From: Bacillus altitudinis 41KF2b | Lineage (GTDB): Bacteria; Bacillota; Bacilli; Bacillales; Bacillaceae | DNA length: 64,000 nt | Direction of reading: 5' to 3' | Assembly (NCBI RefSeq): GCF_000691145.1 | Contig: NZ_ASJC01000002.1 | Span: forward strand, 394,430-458,429 | In this document: in pieces, positions 45,219-54,201 of the stretch | Layout of the letters: each line of letters starts with the position of its first letter | Numbering within the stretch: the stretch's first letter is position 1 | Made by a program: the position numbers and the translations under genes | Notes under the pieces: model-generated | Told to the model about the DNA's origin: nothing | Seen by the model: the letters and a program-made list of their open reading frames with translations, nothing else | Database searches by the model: none

Positions 45219-46284
45219 ATTGTCTTTTGACCATACGTTTGTAGAATTTCGTAAATGGTTTAAACTCTTCGTTCACCAAACCAGTGACTTCAGCGATAAC
45301 TTGCATAAACATGACCAGTAAAAAGATAATGATCAATGACAGCCAAATGGTGGCACTTGTCAGCAAAATCGCGCTTAAGCTGAAGACTAGGCCAATCATG
45401 TAAATCACAATCACTGCCATTCGATGTGATAAGCCAAAGGCCATCAGTCGATGATGAATGTGTGATTTGTCAGGTGCTGAGATAGGCTGTTTATTCAATA
45501 TTCGTCTGATGATCGCAAAGGTCGTATCAAAAATAGGCACACCTAAAATAATTACAGGGACAACAACACTAAACAAAGTAACACTTTTGTACAATCCTAA
45601 AAGTGACAGGACTGAGATCATATAGCCTAAAAATAACGAACCTGTATCACCCATAAATATTTTTGCTGGATGGAAGTTATAAAAAAGAAAACCGATGGTA
45701 CTGCCAATGACGACAAGAGATAACGAAAGAATCAGGATCTTGTCCGCAGAAAATGCCATGACGGCAATCGTGGTTAAACCGATAACCGAAATTCCGGCAG
45801 CCAGTCCATCTAATCCGTCAATTAAATTGATCGCATTTGTAATCCCAACAATCCATAGTACAGTCAGGGGATACGCCATCCATCCTAACTCCAGTCGATC
45901 TGTTAAGAAAGGAACTGAGAAAAAGTCCATTTTTAAGCCTGTGCTCACGATTAAGCAAGCAACGAGAACTTGCACAAGAAATTTAAATTTTGCACTTAAA
46001 TTATATTTATCATCAAATATACCTAAAATGACGATGAGTACAGCGCCAACTGATATAGCTGTAATTTTATTATGTAGAAACAGCCCGCCTGCTAGTGCTC
46101 CAGCCGCTACCCCAATAAAAATCGCCAAACCGCCCATTCGAGGCATTACTCTATCATGAACTTTTCGTTTATTCGGCTGGTCCACTGCACCAATCTTAAT
46201 TGCAAACTTTTTGACGATTGGTGTCACAATTAAAACTGTAGCCAGAGAGACAAAAAACGCTAATAAGGCGCGTTCGTAATCCAT
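45217..46284 (-). CDS. tagO: Undecaprenyl-P GlcNAc-1-P transferase TagO
   Basis: 355-aa membrane enzyme that starts wall teichoic acid (and probably teichuronic acid) by moving GlcNAc-1-phosphate from UDP-GlcNAc to undecaprenyl phosphate. About 11 TM helices; catalytic loops DQPNKRKVHDRVMPRMGG, NLIDGLDGLAAG, FMGDTGSLFLG and the HIHHRL motif are all present. AGAAGGAG precedes ATG 46284. Position between tagV and tuaH is conserved. Confidence 0.96.
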   Translation of the reverse strand: MDYERALLAFFVSLATVLIVTPIVKKFAIKIGAVDQPNKRKVHDRVMPRMGGLAIFIGVAAGALAGGLFLHNKITAISVGAVLIVILGIFDDKYNLSAKFKFLVQVLVACLIVSTGLKMDFFSVPFLTDRLELGWMAYPLTVLWIVGITNAINLIDGLDGLAAGISVIGLTTIAVMAFSADKILILSLSLVVIGSTIGFLFYNFHPAKIFMGDTGSLFLGYMISVLSLLGLYKSVTLFSVVVPVIILGVPIFDTTFAIIRRILNKQPISAPDKSHIHHRLMAFGLSHRMAVIVIYMIGLVFSLSAILLTSATIWLSLIIIFLLVMFMQVIAEVTGLVNEEFKPFTKFYKRMVKRQ

Positions 46285-46396
46285 AGGTCAGTCTCCTTCT
46301 AAATTGAAATCTGTATTTTGTATATTGGCCGCTCTTTCCATTATACAATTGAATATAGGATGATCACAAGCTCCCCCTAAGAAGAAGAAACAAATA

Positions 46397-46429
46397 AAAA
46401 CGCACAATCCTGAATGAATTATGCGTTTT
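46397..46429 (-). terminator. Terminator of the tua operon
   Basis: AAAACGCA / TGCGTTTT stem enclosing AT-rich paired sequence, overlapping the tuaH stop, with TTTTTATTTG downstream on the minus strand. Confidence 0.75.
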
Positions 46430-47609
46430 CTTTAATATTCGTTAATTCCACCATGTTTGTGAACAGTGCGTGCCAATCTTTTTTCATTGCCCGGCTTTGT
46501 CTTAGATGTCTGCATGTCATGTCATCTTTTTTACTGATCACTTTCTGGCAGGCTTCTACGAAGAGAGCTGGATCTTCGCCCTCTACATATTCATACACAT
46601 CATTCTCTTTTAGCCTTTCCGTTGATGGAAGATTTAAACCAACAACAGGGATTCCGGCAGCTAAAAATTCATACAGCTTGAGCGGAAAAACCGCTTGATT
46701 GTAAGGAGACTGTTTGTATGGCATCATCCCTACATCAATTAATTTCATATAAGCAGGCACTTCTTCTGGTGCGACTGCTCCTGTCCATAGGACATTGGGC
46801 AGTTTGAGTGCATGCTGAAAAGATGGATCTCCATTCGTTCCATCCGGACCGACAAATAAAAATGTCCAATCTGGCTGCATGCGAGCAGCTTGAGCGATCA
46901 AGTCAAAATCGAGCTTCGGCTTGATCCCACCTATAAAGCCAAGAACCGTTCCCTCTCTTCCCTCTAGCACGTCTTCCCTGCTAGGGAGGTTGCTTTTTGC
47001 AAACACATCATACTCGACGCCATTTTCCACTGTAAAGACATCTTTCGGTTCACCCATGAGCCTTTTTTTGATTTGATCATGTAAGTATTGTGAAGAGCAT
47101 GTAATGCTGTGTGCATATTTAATAATGCGGTTTTCTGCTTTTACAATGACTCGCTGTCTCATATAAGAAAGAATGTTGTTTTTTCCGCTGATGGGCTCTC
47201 CCCACAGGTCACTGCAATCATACACAATATGTTTCCATTCAAATAAAGAAGATAAGAGCGGAAATCCCGGAAACGTATACCATAAACAGACGGCTATGCC
47301 CTGCTTTTCTTCTTGACGCAAATGCTCAAGAAGAGGAGATAATTTATGAAAATAAAACATATCTTGATAACGGCCAAAGCGAAAAAACTTGCTCTTGAGC
47401 ACATCAGGAATGGTCATTTGCTTCATTCGATCCGTTATAGGCTGAAAGGGAGTTGAATGACGAGTGGAAGATGGGCATACCCAGATGACCTCTTTCGTTT
47501 CTGGATCAGATGCAAGAAATTCCGCCAGTCGATGCCGTCTGTACCTTAGGCCATCGTGGCCCCATTCTCCCGTTGCGACAATCACATGTATGATCGAGTC
47601 TGCTTTCAC
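46419..47609 (-). CDS. tuaH: Teichuronic acid glycosyltransferase TuaH
   Basis: 396-aa GT-B (GT4-like) glycosyltransferase, cytoplasmic, with the donor-binding C-terminal half (VLGFIGGIKPKLDFDLI; FPLKLYEFLAAGIPVV). It adds a sugar to the growing teichuronic acid. GTG 47609 is chosen because AAGGTG lies 6 bases upstream and the length then equals the B. subtilis protein (397 codons); earlier in-frame starts fall inside tuaG. Last gene of the operon. Confidence 0.88.
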   Translation of the reverse strand: MKADSIIHVIVATGEWGHDGLRYRRHRLAEFLASDPETKEVIWVCPSSTRHSTPFQPITDRMKQMTIPDVLKSKFFRFGRYQDMFYFHKLSPLLEHLRQEEKQGIAVCLWYTFPGFPLLSSLFEWKHIVYDCSDLWGEPISGKNNILSYMRQRVIVKAENRIIKYAHSITCSSQYLHDQIKKRLMGEPKDVFTVENGVEYDVFAKSNLPSREDVLEGREGTVLGFIGGIKPKLDFDLIAQAARMQPDWTFLFVGPDGTNGDPSFQHALKLPNVLWTGAVAPEEVPAYMKLIDVGMMPYKQSPYNQAVFPLKLYEFLAAGIPVVGLNLPSTERLKENDVYEYVEGEDPALFVEACQKVISKKDDMTCRHLRQSRAMKKDWHALFTNMVELTNIKENA

Positions 47610-47634
47610 CTTTATCACCTTTTTTCCCTTCTGT

Positions 47635-48390
47635 TTATAAACGCTTTTTGACAGCATTTGTGGCATAGTGCATAAAACACCAAGATGCTTTCACAAAATG
47701 AAGCTGCTCAATTTCTCTATAGACAAACCATGTTTTTTTCGCTGCTTTCCACTTGTTACTAGAAATCGAGTTTCCCACGATGCGATATTCACTGAGCGGC
47801 TCACTCATTCCATAGGCAGTAAATCCTTTTTTTAAAATAGAGAGCCATGTGGCTAAGTCCTGCCTTGTTCGAATGTTTGGCATTTCCACGTGTCCTACTT
47901 GTTGAAGATCGAGCATCACCGTCAAACAGCCGATAATCGTATTTTTTAAAGCTTCATTGTAGTTCAACTGAGCCGGCGCTGTGACGGTTTTTTGTAACGG
48001 CTCTCCATTTTCTGAAATGATGTCATATGCCGTGAAAGTAAAGGCATGATCATTTTCTAACATAAACTTGACCTGCTTTTCGAGCTTTGTCTGTTTCCAC
48101 ATATCATCGCTATCTAAAAAAGCGATAAAGCGGCCTTTCGCCTGTTTGATGGCTGTGTTTCTAGCAATAGCGGCTCCCCCGTTTTCCTCTAAATAAATGA
48201 CGTTGATTCTGTCGTCCGTCTGACTTAATTCCCCTAACAACTTCCTTGTGCCATCTGTTGAGCAATCATCTGCAATGATCAGCTCCCAGTTGGAATAGGT
48301 TTGGGCAAGGACGGAATGAACTGTATCCGTTAAATAACGTTCCGCATTATACGCCGGTGTAATAATTGATACTAACGGTTGATTGTTCAC
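47635..48390 (-). CDS. tuaG: Teichuronic acid glycosyltransferase TuaG
   Basis: 251-aa GT2-family transferase with VSIITPAYNAERYL, DDCSTDGT and the FLDSDDMW metal motif. Likely adds one of the repeating-unit sugars (GlcA or GalNAc) on the lipid carrier. Start is GTG 48390 with GGAGATGAG upstream. It lies 25 bp before tuaH. Confidence 0.9.
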   Translation of the reverse strand: MNNQPLVSIITPAYNAERYLTDTVHSVLAQTYSNWELIIADDCSTDGTRKLLGELSQTDDRINVIYLEENGGAAIARNTAIKQAKGRFIAFLDSDDMWKQTKLEKQVKFMLENDHAFTFTAYDIISENGEPLQKTVTAPAQLNYNEALKNTIIGCLTVMLDLQQVGHVEMPNIRTRQDLATWLSILKKGFTAYGMSEPLSEYRIVGNSISSNKWKAAKKTWFVYREIEQLHFVKASWCFMHYATNAVKKRL

Positions 48391-48414
48391 CTAAGACTCA
48401 TCTCCAGTTCATCA

Positions 48415-49092
48415 TTAAGATTCTTTGAACACTTCAGGTAACACCACAAACATAAGCGAGATGCTAAGGCCAATGACAAGTCCAAGCAGTGCTCGTTTTT
48501 TCGCTGACATCCCTTTGTTCCCTTCATCAAGTACTTGGGCAGGATCGACAATCTTTGCCTGCTTCATCCCGAGCTTTGTCGATTCCAATTCATATAAAAA
48601 TCGTTCTTTATCGACTTTAGAGTCATTGCTGACAGATTCATCTTCAAGAGCGGATAGTCTTCTTTCAATGACTTGCTGTCTTTTCGTAAATAAGGCTTTG
48701 TCCTGCTTTAAAAATGTATCTGACACTTGTTTCACTACCGCCAAAGCTCGAGCTTGATCAGCATCTGTAAACGACAACTGCAATTGTGTATCGGACTGGT
48801 TCGTGAGAATCAAACGATTTTTCACATCCTGCCTTTCTTCTTCCTTTACATCACGGAGTGCTTGATTCAGAAATGCATCACTTTTTAATAGAGATGTCAC
48901 TTCTTCCATATTGTTATACACACCGTCGTCATATTTCCCAAGCGTCAAGGTCACAGCAGCTGTGTAACTAGACTGTTCTACTGTCCCCTTGGCAAAAAAG
49001 AAACCAAAAGCAGCCAATACAACGGGCAGCAGCACAAGCCATACGATATATTTTTTCATTCGCTTCCCTATTCTTAACATAAAACCAGACAT
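48415..49092 (-). CDS. tuaF: Teichuronic acid chain-length-type membrane protein TuaF
   Basis: 225-aa membrane protein with Wzz-like topology: TM1 (about 13-35), an external helical region of about 150 residues, and TM2 near the C-terminus (about 200-222). A chain-length or export role is inferred from the family. ATG 49092 has GGGAG upstream at proper distance; an ATG six bases earlier is too close. Confidence 0.85.
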   Translation of the reverse strand: MSGFMLRIGKRMKKYIVWLVLLPVVLAAFGFFFAKGTVEQSSYTAAVTLTLGKYDDGVYNNMEEVTSLLKSDAFLNQALRDVKEEERQDVKNRLILTNQSDTQLQLSFTDADQARALAVVKQVSDTFLKQDKALFTKRQQVIERRLSALEDESVSNDSKVDKERFLYELESTKLGMKQAKIVDPAQVLDEGNKGMSAKKRALLGLVIGLSISLMFVVLPEVFKES

Positions 49093-49153
49093 GCTCATTC
49101 TCCCAACATTGACGTATTTGCTTTTTCACTAGTGTAGCCATACAAACTCAGCA

Positions 49154-50620
49154 TCACACGTTTGCCCACGGCTTGAAGCGCTGTTTATTTTTCATGATAT
49201 TGACCGCTGCGATCACTAGACCTAGAAACACCCAGTGGAAATATAAATTCGAGACCGAACTCGGACTGATACTTGAGACGAGAAAGCTCAGCATGGCAGC
49301 AAATAGACCTTCAATGATCATCTTGGCTGATCTCGTGTCAGCCAATTGGTATTGTTTGTACAGTGAGAACATGAGATAGGCATACACTGAGATATAACCT
49401 AGCATGACGGCAAACCCAAAATTCGTCATCACCTCTAGCAGCCAATTGTGAACTTCGACGACCTGATCTGTATCAAAGATAGAAAAGTGAGCTAAGTAAT
49501 AAGACACATTGCCCGCTCCGACTCCGAAGCCATATGAATTCGTAAAGAAATGCCAGGCATTTTTGATTAAATTCGCCCGGGCAATGTTGGACGGAAGTGG
49601 TTCGCTAAAAGAATGAGCGACCTGAGAAGCGAGAAACAAGTCATCAAAGACAGAATAGATTTTGGCTGAAAAAATGGCGATACAGATGATACCAAGCCCG
49701 CCTGCTGCCATGATGGACCACTTTTTTAAAAAGCGAGGCATCAGTAGCCATACATAGATGACCGCTCCAGCTAATATGCCAAGCAAGCTGGCGCGCGATT
49801 CTGTTAACAAAATGAGATACAGCGCTAAGATGGCTCCTAGTAATCCGAACGCTTTGATATAACCATTTTTCATTTGGCGCATACACGCCACATATAAGAA
49901 AAAGCTAATAGATAAAAACGTCGCAAAGTCATTTTGGTTAAAGAAGACAGCCGTAGGATAGTGCTGTTTGTACGCTGGTCCAAGATACAATGAGGTATTC
50001 GGTAAATGATTCAAGGTCAAGTGATTATAGAACCCGATTCCCATCACAAATACAGTCATGACTAGCCAAATACTATAAAAAGTCACGATCTGATCCATTC
50101 GCTGAATGTACATGACCACAAGAAAGACAAAACCCATTCCCATCGCAAGAAGAGACATATATTTCAGGCCGTCTGTGACCGAATGAGCCCAAAGCAGTGA
50201 GATGAGCCCGTAAAGAAACCATGCAGCGAAAAAACCAAGAATGCCTTTAACACGAATTTGCTGCCACTGGGATATGTACGTTCCTTTGTCTCTCATCCGC
50301 CATATGAATAAAGCAAAGACAGCCAAGAGCATGATGCGGTAGAGAAAGAGACTAAAGAACCCAACACTAATAGAGAAAAAAGCATTATTGAGAAATGTTA
50401 ATGCAATTAAAAGGTAAATGGCTGACATGAATATGTGTTCACCATTCATGTAGAGCTTCATACATATAGCAGCCGCCATGAGCACCACAAGTAAAACCGG
50501 AATGACCACCATCTTCTTTAACCCGATAGGATGTGCGGATGCCATTTGTACAAGCCCTATACCCGCTGCTAATAACATACATCCGATCATGATTTGCCAT
50601 GCTGTTTGTTTCACACTCAT
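49154..50620 (-). CDS. tuaE: Teichuronic acid polymerase TuaE
   Basis: 488-aa protein (identical in length to B. subtilis TuaE) with about 12 TM helices and the Wzy/O-antigen-ligase core, including LTESRASLLGILAG and the extracellular loop before VEVHNWLLEVMTNFG. It probably polymerises repeat units outside the membrane. TTAGGAGG precedes ATG 50620. Confidence 0.9.
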   Translation of the reverse strand: MSVKQTAWQIMIGCMLLAAGIGLVQMASAHPIGLKKMVVIPVLLVVLMAAAICMKLYMNGEHIFMSAIYLLIALTFLNNAFFSISVGFFSLFLYRIMLLAVFALFIWRMRDKGTYISQWQQIRVKGILGFFAAWFLYGLISLLWAHSVTDGLKYMSLLAMGMGFVFLVVMYIQRMDQIVTFYSIWLVMTVFVMGIGFYNHLTLNHLPNTSLYLGPAYKQHYPTAVFFNQNDFATFLSISFFLYVACMRQMKNGYIKAFGLLGAILALYLILLTESRASLLGILAGAVIYVWLLMPRFLKKWSIMAAGGLGIICIAIFSAKIYSVFDDLFLASQVAHSFSEPLPSNIARANLIKNAWHFFTNSYGFGVGAGNVSYYLAHFSIFDTDQVVEVHNWLLEVMTNFGFAVMLGYISVYAYLMFSLYKQYQLADTRSAKMIIEGLFAAMLSFLVSSISPSSVSNLYFHWVFLGLVIAAVNIMKNKQRFKPWANV

Positions 50621-50659
50621 ACCTATTTTCCTCCTAAGCAACCCATCCGATTTGAGGGA

Positions 50660-51589
50660 TTAAGCCTTTACTTCCTGTTCATAGTAGGAAATGGTACGAG
50701 CCAAACCTTCTTGTAAAGTCACAACAGGCTCCCATGCTAAGACTTGTTTCGTTTCCTCATTTGCCAATGTACTATGCACAATATCTCCTGCACGCTGCGG
50801 CTTATAAATCGGTTCAAGATCTGATCTCGTGACTCGCTTCATCGTTTGAAACAGCTCATTCACCGTGATGGAATGACCACATGAGATATTTAAACAAACG
50901 TTTGATTGAGCTGTTAAAGCTGCAACATTCGCTGCGGCTAGATCGCCTACATAGATAAAATCTCTTGTTTGTTCCCCGTTTCCGAAGATGAAAGGTGCCT
51001 CATGTTTTGCAAACTTATCAGAAAAAATTGAGACAACACCGCCTTCACCAAGTGCGTCTTGGCGCGGACCATATACATTGCTGTACCGCATAATACAATA
51101 GTCCACATCATAGAGTGATTTTGCCATCTCTAAGTATCGTTCAACTGTCAGTTTCGACAAGCCATAAGGTGAACCAGGCTGCAGTGGATGAGCTGTGTCG
51201 ACCGGCAGATAGACTGGGTCTCCATAGACTGCTGCCGATGAGGCAAACACCACTTTCTCCACCCCGGCTTCAGCCGCTGCTTTGATCACATGCAGCGAAC
51301 CTTTAATATTGACCTCTTCGTCGTAGACGAAATGTTGAACCGAAACGGCTACACTCACTTGCGCTGCAAGATGAATGATATAATCTGGTGAAATGTGTTT
51401 GATCAAATCGACCGTTTCTGATTTTGTGACATCTGCTTCAATGCATTGTACGGAAAGATGAGCGATATTTTCCTTCGATCCAGTTGAAAAGTTATCAAGA
51501 ACGATGGGCTCATAACCTTTCTCTAATAAAGCCTCTACCGTATGAGATCCTATAAATCCACTTCCCCCAGTGACCAATACTTTCTTCAT
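50660..51589 (-). CDS. GalE-type NAD-dependent nucleotide-sugar epimerase inserted in the tua operon
   Basis: 309-aa extended short-chain dehydrogenase. Rossmann GGSGFIGS (about 7-14), catalytic Ser in SSAAVYGDP and YxxxK in YGLSK, and the substrate region RYSNVYGPRQDALGEGG. It resembles UDP-glucose/UDP-GlcNAc 4-epimerases. AGGGGGA lies 6 bases before ATG 51589 and the gap to tuaD is 14 bp, so it belongs to the operon. I recall no such gene between tuaD and tuaE in B. subtilis. Candidate reactions are UDP-GlcNAc to UDP-GalNAc (a known teichuronic acid precursor) or UDP-GlcA to UDP-GalA (using TuaD product); I cannot choose from sequence alone. Confidence 0.88.
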   Translation of the reverse strand: MKKVLVTGGSGFIGSHTVEALLEKGYEPIVLDNFSTGSKENIAHLSVQCIEADVTKSETVDLIKHISPDYIIHLAAQVSVAVSVQHFVYDEEVNIKGSLHVIKAAAEAGVEKVVFASSAAVYGDPVYLPVDTAHPLQPGSPYGLSKLTVERYLEMAKSLYDVDYCIMRYSNVYGPRQDALGEGGVVSIFSDKFAKHEAPFIFGNGEQTRDFIYVGDLAAANVAALTAQSNVCLNISCGHSITVNELFQTMKRVTRSDLEPIYKPQRAGDIVHSTLANEETKQVLAWEPVVTLQEGLARTISYYEQEVKA

Positions 51590-51603
51590 CCAAGTTCCCC
51601 CTA

Positions 51604-52941
51604 TTATTGTGCCTTCGATACCAATTCTGTTTCCCATACGCCTGGGCGGCCGATGGACTGGTAAATAAATCCTCTCTCTTTCATTTCTGCTGGATCAAAC
51701 AAATTCCTTCCATCAATTAAAATGGGAGAACGAAGTAGCTGCTTGATCTGATCCTTATCCATCTTCTGTACGTCATCCCATTCCGTTAAGATGAGACAAG
51801 CATCTGTATCTTTCACTGTTTCATAGAGATCATTGCTGAAGACCGCCTGCGGGCCAAGCTCTCTTTCTGCTTCTACATAAGCAATTGGATCATAGGCTTT
51901 GACAAAAGCTCCGAGCTCTCTCAGCATTGGGATAATATCTAGTGCTGGCGCTGAACGCATATCGTTTGTATTTGGTTTAAATGCGAGCCCTAAAACGGAA
52001 ATCGTTTTTCCTTTAATATCACCGAAGACACTCATCAGTTTGCTGACAAGATGGGCTCTTTGGTGGTTGTTTGTTTCAATGACAGATTCGATCAGCTTGA
52101 ACCGGTAGCCGGCTGTTTCGGCAATTTTGAGAAGAGCCATCGTATCTTTTGGGAAACAAGAACCGCCAAATCCAATGCCTGCTTTTAAAAATTTATGCCC
52201 GATACGGCTGTCTAACCCAACGCCTTCGCTGACTTTTTCCACATCAGCACCAACTCTCTCGCAAATGTTCGCAATGTCATTGATGAATGAGATTTTTGTG
52301 GCGAGCATGGCATTTGCCGCATACTTAATCATTTCTGCACTTTCTAGATTGGTCTCAACCACCTCTGTTTGAAACGGATCATGCAATTTTTTAATGATCG
52401 TGGATGCATGTGAGCTTGTAGAGCCAATCACCGCTCTCTCCATATTCATCGTATCTTGAATAGCTGAACCTTCCCGCAGAAACTCTGGATTGGAGACGAC
52501 GTCAAATGGATATTTACTGCGTGAAGCCTTTTGAACAATGGCTTGAACAAGACGTCCTGTTCCAACTGGCACTGTGCTCTTATTCACGATGATTTTGTAG
52601 CCATTCAGGTGTTCTCCAACCGTTTGAGCCACGGCTTTCACGAAAGTTAAATCCGCTTCCCCTTGAGGTGTCATTGGTGTTCCTACCGCAATATAAATAA
52701 TCTCTGATTCTCGAATTGCAGCGGGAATATTGGTTGTAAAACACAATCTTCCCTCTTCTGTATTCTTCTCAATCAATTCCTTTAAGCCCGGTTCATAAAT
52801 TGGAACGAGACCGCTTTTTAAGCTGTTGATTTTTGATTCGTCGATGTCACAACAAATGACGCGATTTCCGATATCAGCAAAACAAGTACCCGATACTAAT
52901 CCGACATATCCTGTTCCAATCACAGCAATTTTCTTCAACAT
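51604..52941 (-). CDS. tuaD: UDP-glucose 6-dehydrogenase TuaD
   Basis: 445-aa enzyme oxidising UDP-glucose to UDP-glucuronate, the acidic building block of teichuronic acid. N-terminal Rossmann GTGYVGLVSGTCFA, central helix, catalytic Cys in GFGGSCFPKD, and the C-terminal UDP-binding domain (LGLAFKPNTNDMRSAP). GAGAGG precedes ATG 52941. Confidence 0.96.
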   Translation of the reverse strand: MLKKIAVIGTGYVGLVSGTCFADIGNRVICCDIDESKINSLKSGLVPIYEPGLKELIEKNTEEGRLCFTTNIPAAIRESEIIYIAVGTPMTPQGEADLTFVKAVAQTVGEHLNGYKIIVNKSTVPVGTGRLVQAIVQKASRSKYPFDVVSNPEFLREGSAIQDTMNMERAVIGSTSSHASTIIKKLHDPFQTEVVETNLESAEMIKYAANAMLATKISFINDIANICERVGADVEKVSEGVGLDSRIGHKFLKAGIGFGGSCFPKDTMALLKIAETAGYRFKLIESVIETNNHQRAHLVSKLMSVFGDIKGKTISVLGLAFKPNTNDMRSAPALDIIPMLRELGAFVKAYDPIAYVEAERELGPQAVFSNDLYETVKDTDACLILTEWDDVQKMDKDQIKQLLRSPILIDGRNLFDPAEMKERGFIYQSIGRPGVWETELVSKAQ

Positions 52942-53016
52942 GTTTCATCCTCTCAGTAAAAGCATATTGGTCGTTCCAAACTGTTTATCTATCAGTCTTT
53001 GCACATTTCATCCTGT

Positions 53017-54201
53017 TTAAACGGTGGATGTTGATTGATTCAGCACCTTTTCATATTGCTGAATTAGGAGCGTAGCATTATGTGATGATGAATAATCTGT
53101 ATGGACGATGTGGTGAAGATCGTTCTTCACTTGCTCGTTCCATCTGTTTTCATAAAGATAAGCGTGAATCGCTTCTTTTAGCTGACTCGTTGAACGCGGT
53201 TCAATGAGCAGATGTTGATAGGTAGAAAATAGTGATGGGAGACCACCAACCCGTGTTGCGATGACAGGCAGTTTTAAAGCGAGCGCCTCAAGGACGACAG
53301 TCGGCATTCCTTCACTGTAGGATGGAAGGGCAAACAGGTCAGCTGCCATTAAATAGTCTTTCACTTGATCATTCGGCACCTGTCCCGGGAGCAGAATGGA
53401 TTCTCCCGCCCGTTCGGCCAGCTCCTTTGCGAGGGGTCCTTTTCCGACAAAGACGGCTTTCACACCCGACATCCCGCTGACAGCTTCCGCTAATTCAAGC
53501 AAACCTTTCTCTTTGACTAAACGGCCAACAAAAACGATGAGCTTGTCGTGAAGCGGTAAACCTACCTGCTTTCTGATGGCTGTTTGATCCCCTGGTGTTC
53601 TAGAAAATGACTTGAGCGGAATTCCAAGCGGGAGACATTGTGCATCCACCTCTGTCATGTCATGTGTTTTCTTTGCCAGCTCCTCACTCACTGTGAGAAC
53701 AGCAGACGCCTGTTTTACTGCTGCTTCAAAGGCTGCAAGCGCCCCTTTGCTATAGTTTGGATAGACGTTCACATCACTGCCGTGTAAGGTCAGAAGATAA
53801 GGGATGCTCGCTTCCTTTTGAATCACAGCTGCTGCGCCGCCAGACGGCATGGCAAAGTGCGCATGGATGAAATCCGGTGACAGATCATAACGCTCCATTG
53901 TGCGTAGGACAGAAGCTGCGATTCGTTTACTCGGCTGAGCCCATTTTAGCTGTCCAGGCAGTGCTGTATAAGGCGGTCTGTAAACCGGTACTCCGCACCT
54001 CACTTCCTGCTGGGGAAGATCTTTTCTCTGACGATAGGAAGCTTTAAGCATCCGTAAGATGGGCGGATTGACAGGGGTGGGACAAATCACGCTCACTTCT
54101 ACGCCTTGTTTGACCAGCTCCTGCACTTGTGTTTCATGGAAGACGCCTTCACTTGGATGTTTTTCACTAGGATATACACTTGTCAGCCATAGCACCTTCA
54201 T
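53017..54201 (-). CDS. tuaC: Teichuronic acid glycosyltransferase TuaC
   Basis: 394-aa GT4 family enzyme: N-terminal acceptor domain (VLWLTSVYPSEKHPSEGVF) and C-terminal donor domain with FVGRLVKEKGL and the E-x7-E motif region SYSEGMPTVVLEALA. Adds a sugar to lipid-linked teichuronic acid. ATG 54201 overlaps the tuaB stop by 4 bases. Confidence 0.92.
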   Translation of the reverse strand: MKVLWLTSVYPSEKHPSEGVFHETQVQELVKQGVEVSVICPTPVNPPILRMLKASYRQRKDLPQQEVRCGVPVYRPPYTALPGQLKWAQPSKRIAASVLRTMERYDLSPDFIHAHFAMPSGGAAAVIQKEASIPYLLTLHGSDVNVYPNYSKGALAAFEAAVKQASAVLTVSEELAKKTHDMTEVDAQCLPLGIPLKSFSRTPGDQTAIRKQVGLPLHDKLIVFVGRLVKEKGLLELAEAVSGMSGVKAVFVGKGPLAKELAERAGESILLPGQVPNDQVKDYLMAADLFALPSYSEGMPTVVLEALALKLPVIATRVGGLPSLFSTYQHLLIEPRSTSQLKEAIHAYLYENRWNEQVKNDLHHIVHTDYSSSHNATLLIQQYEKVLNQSTSTV

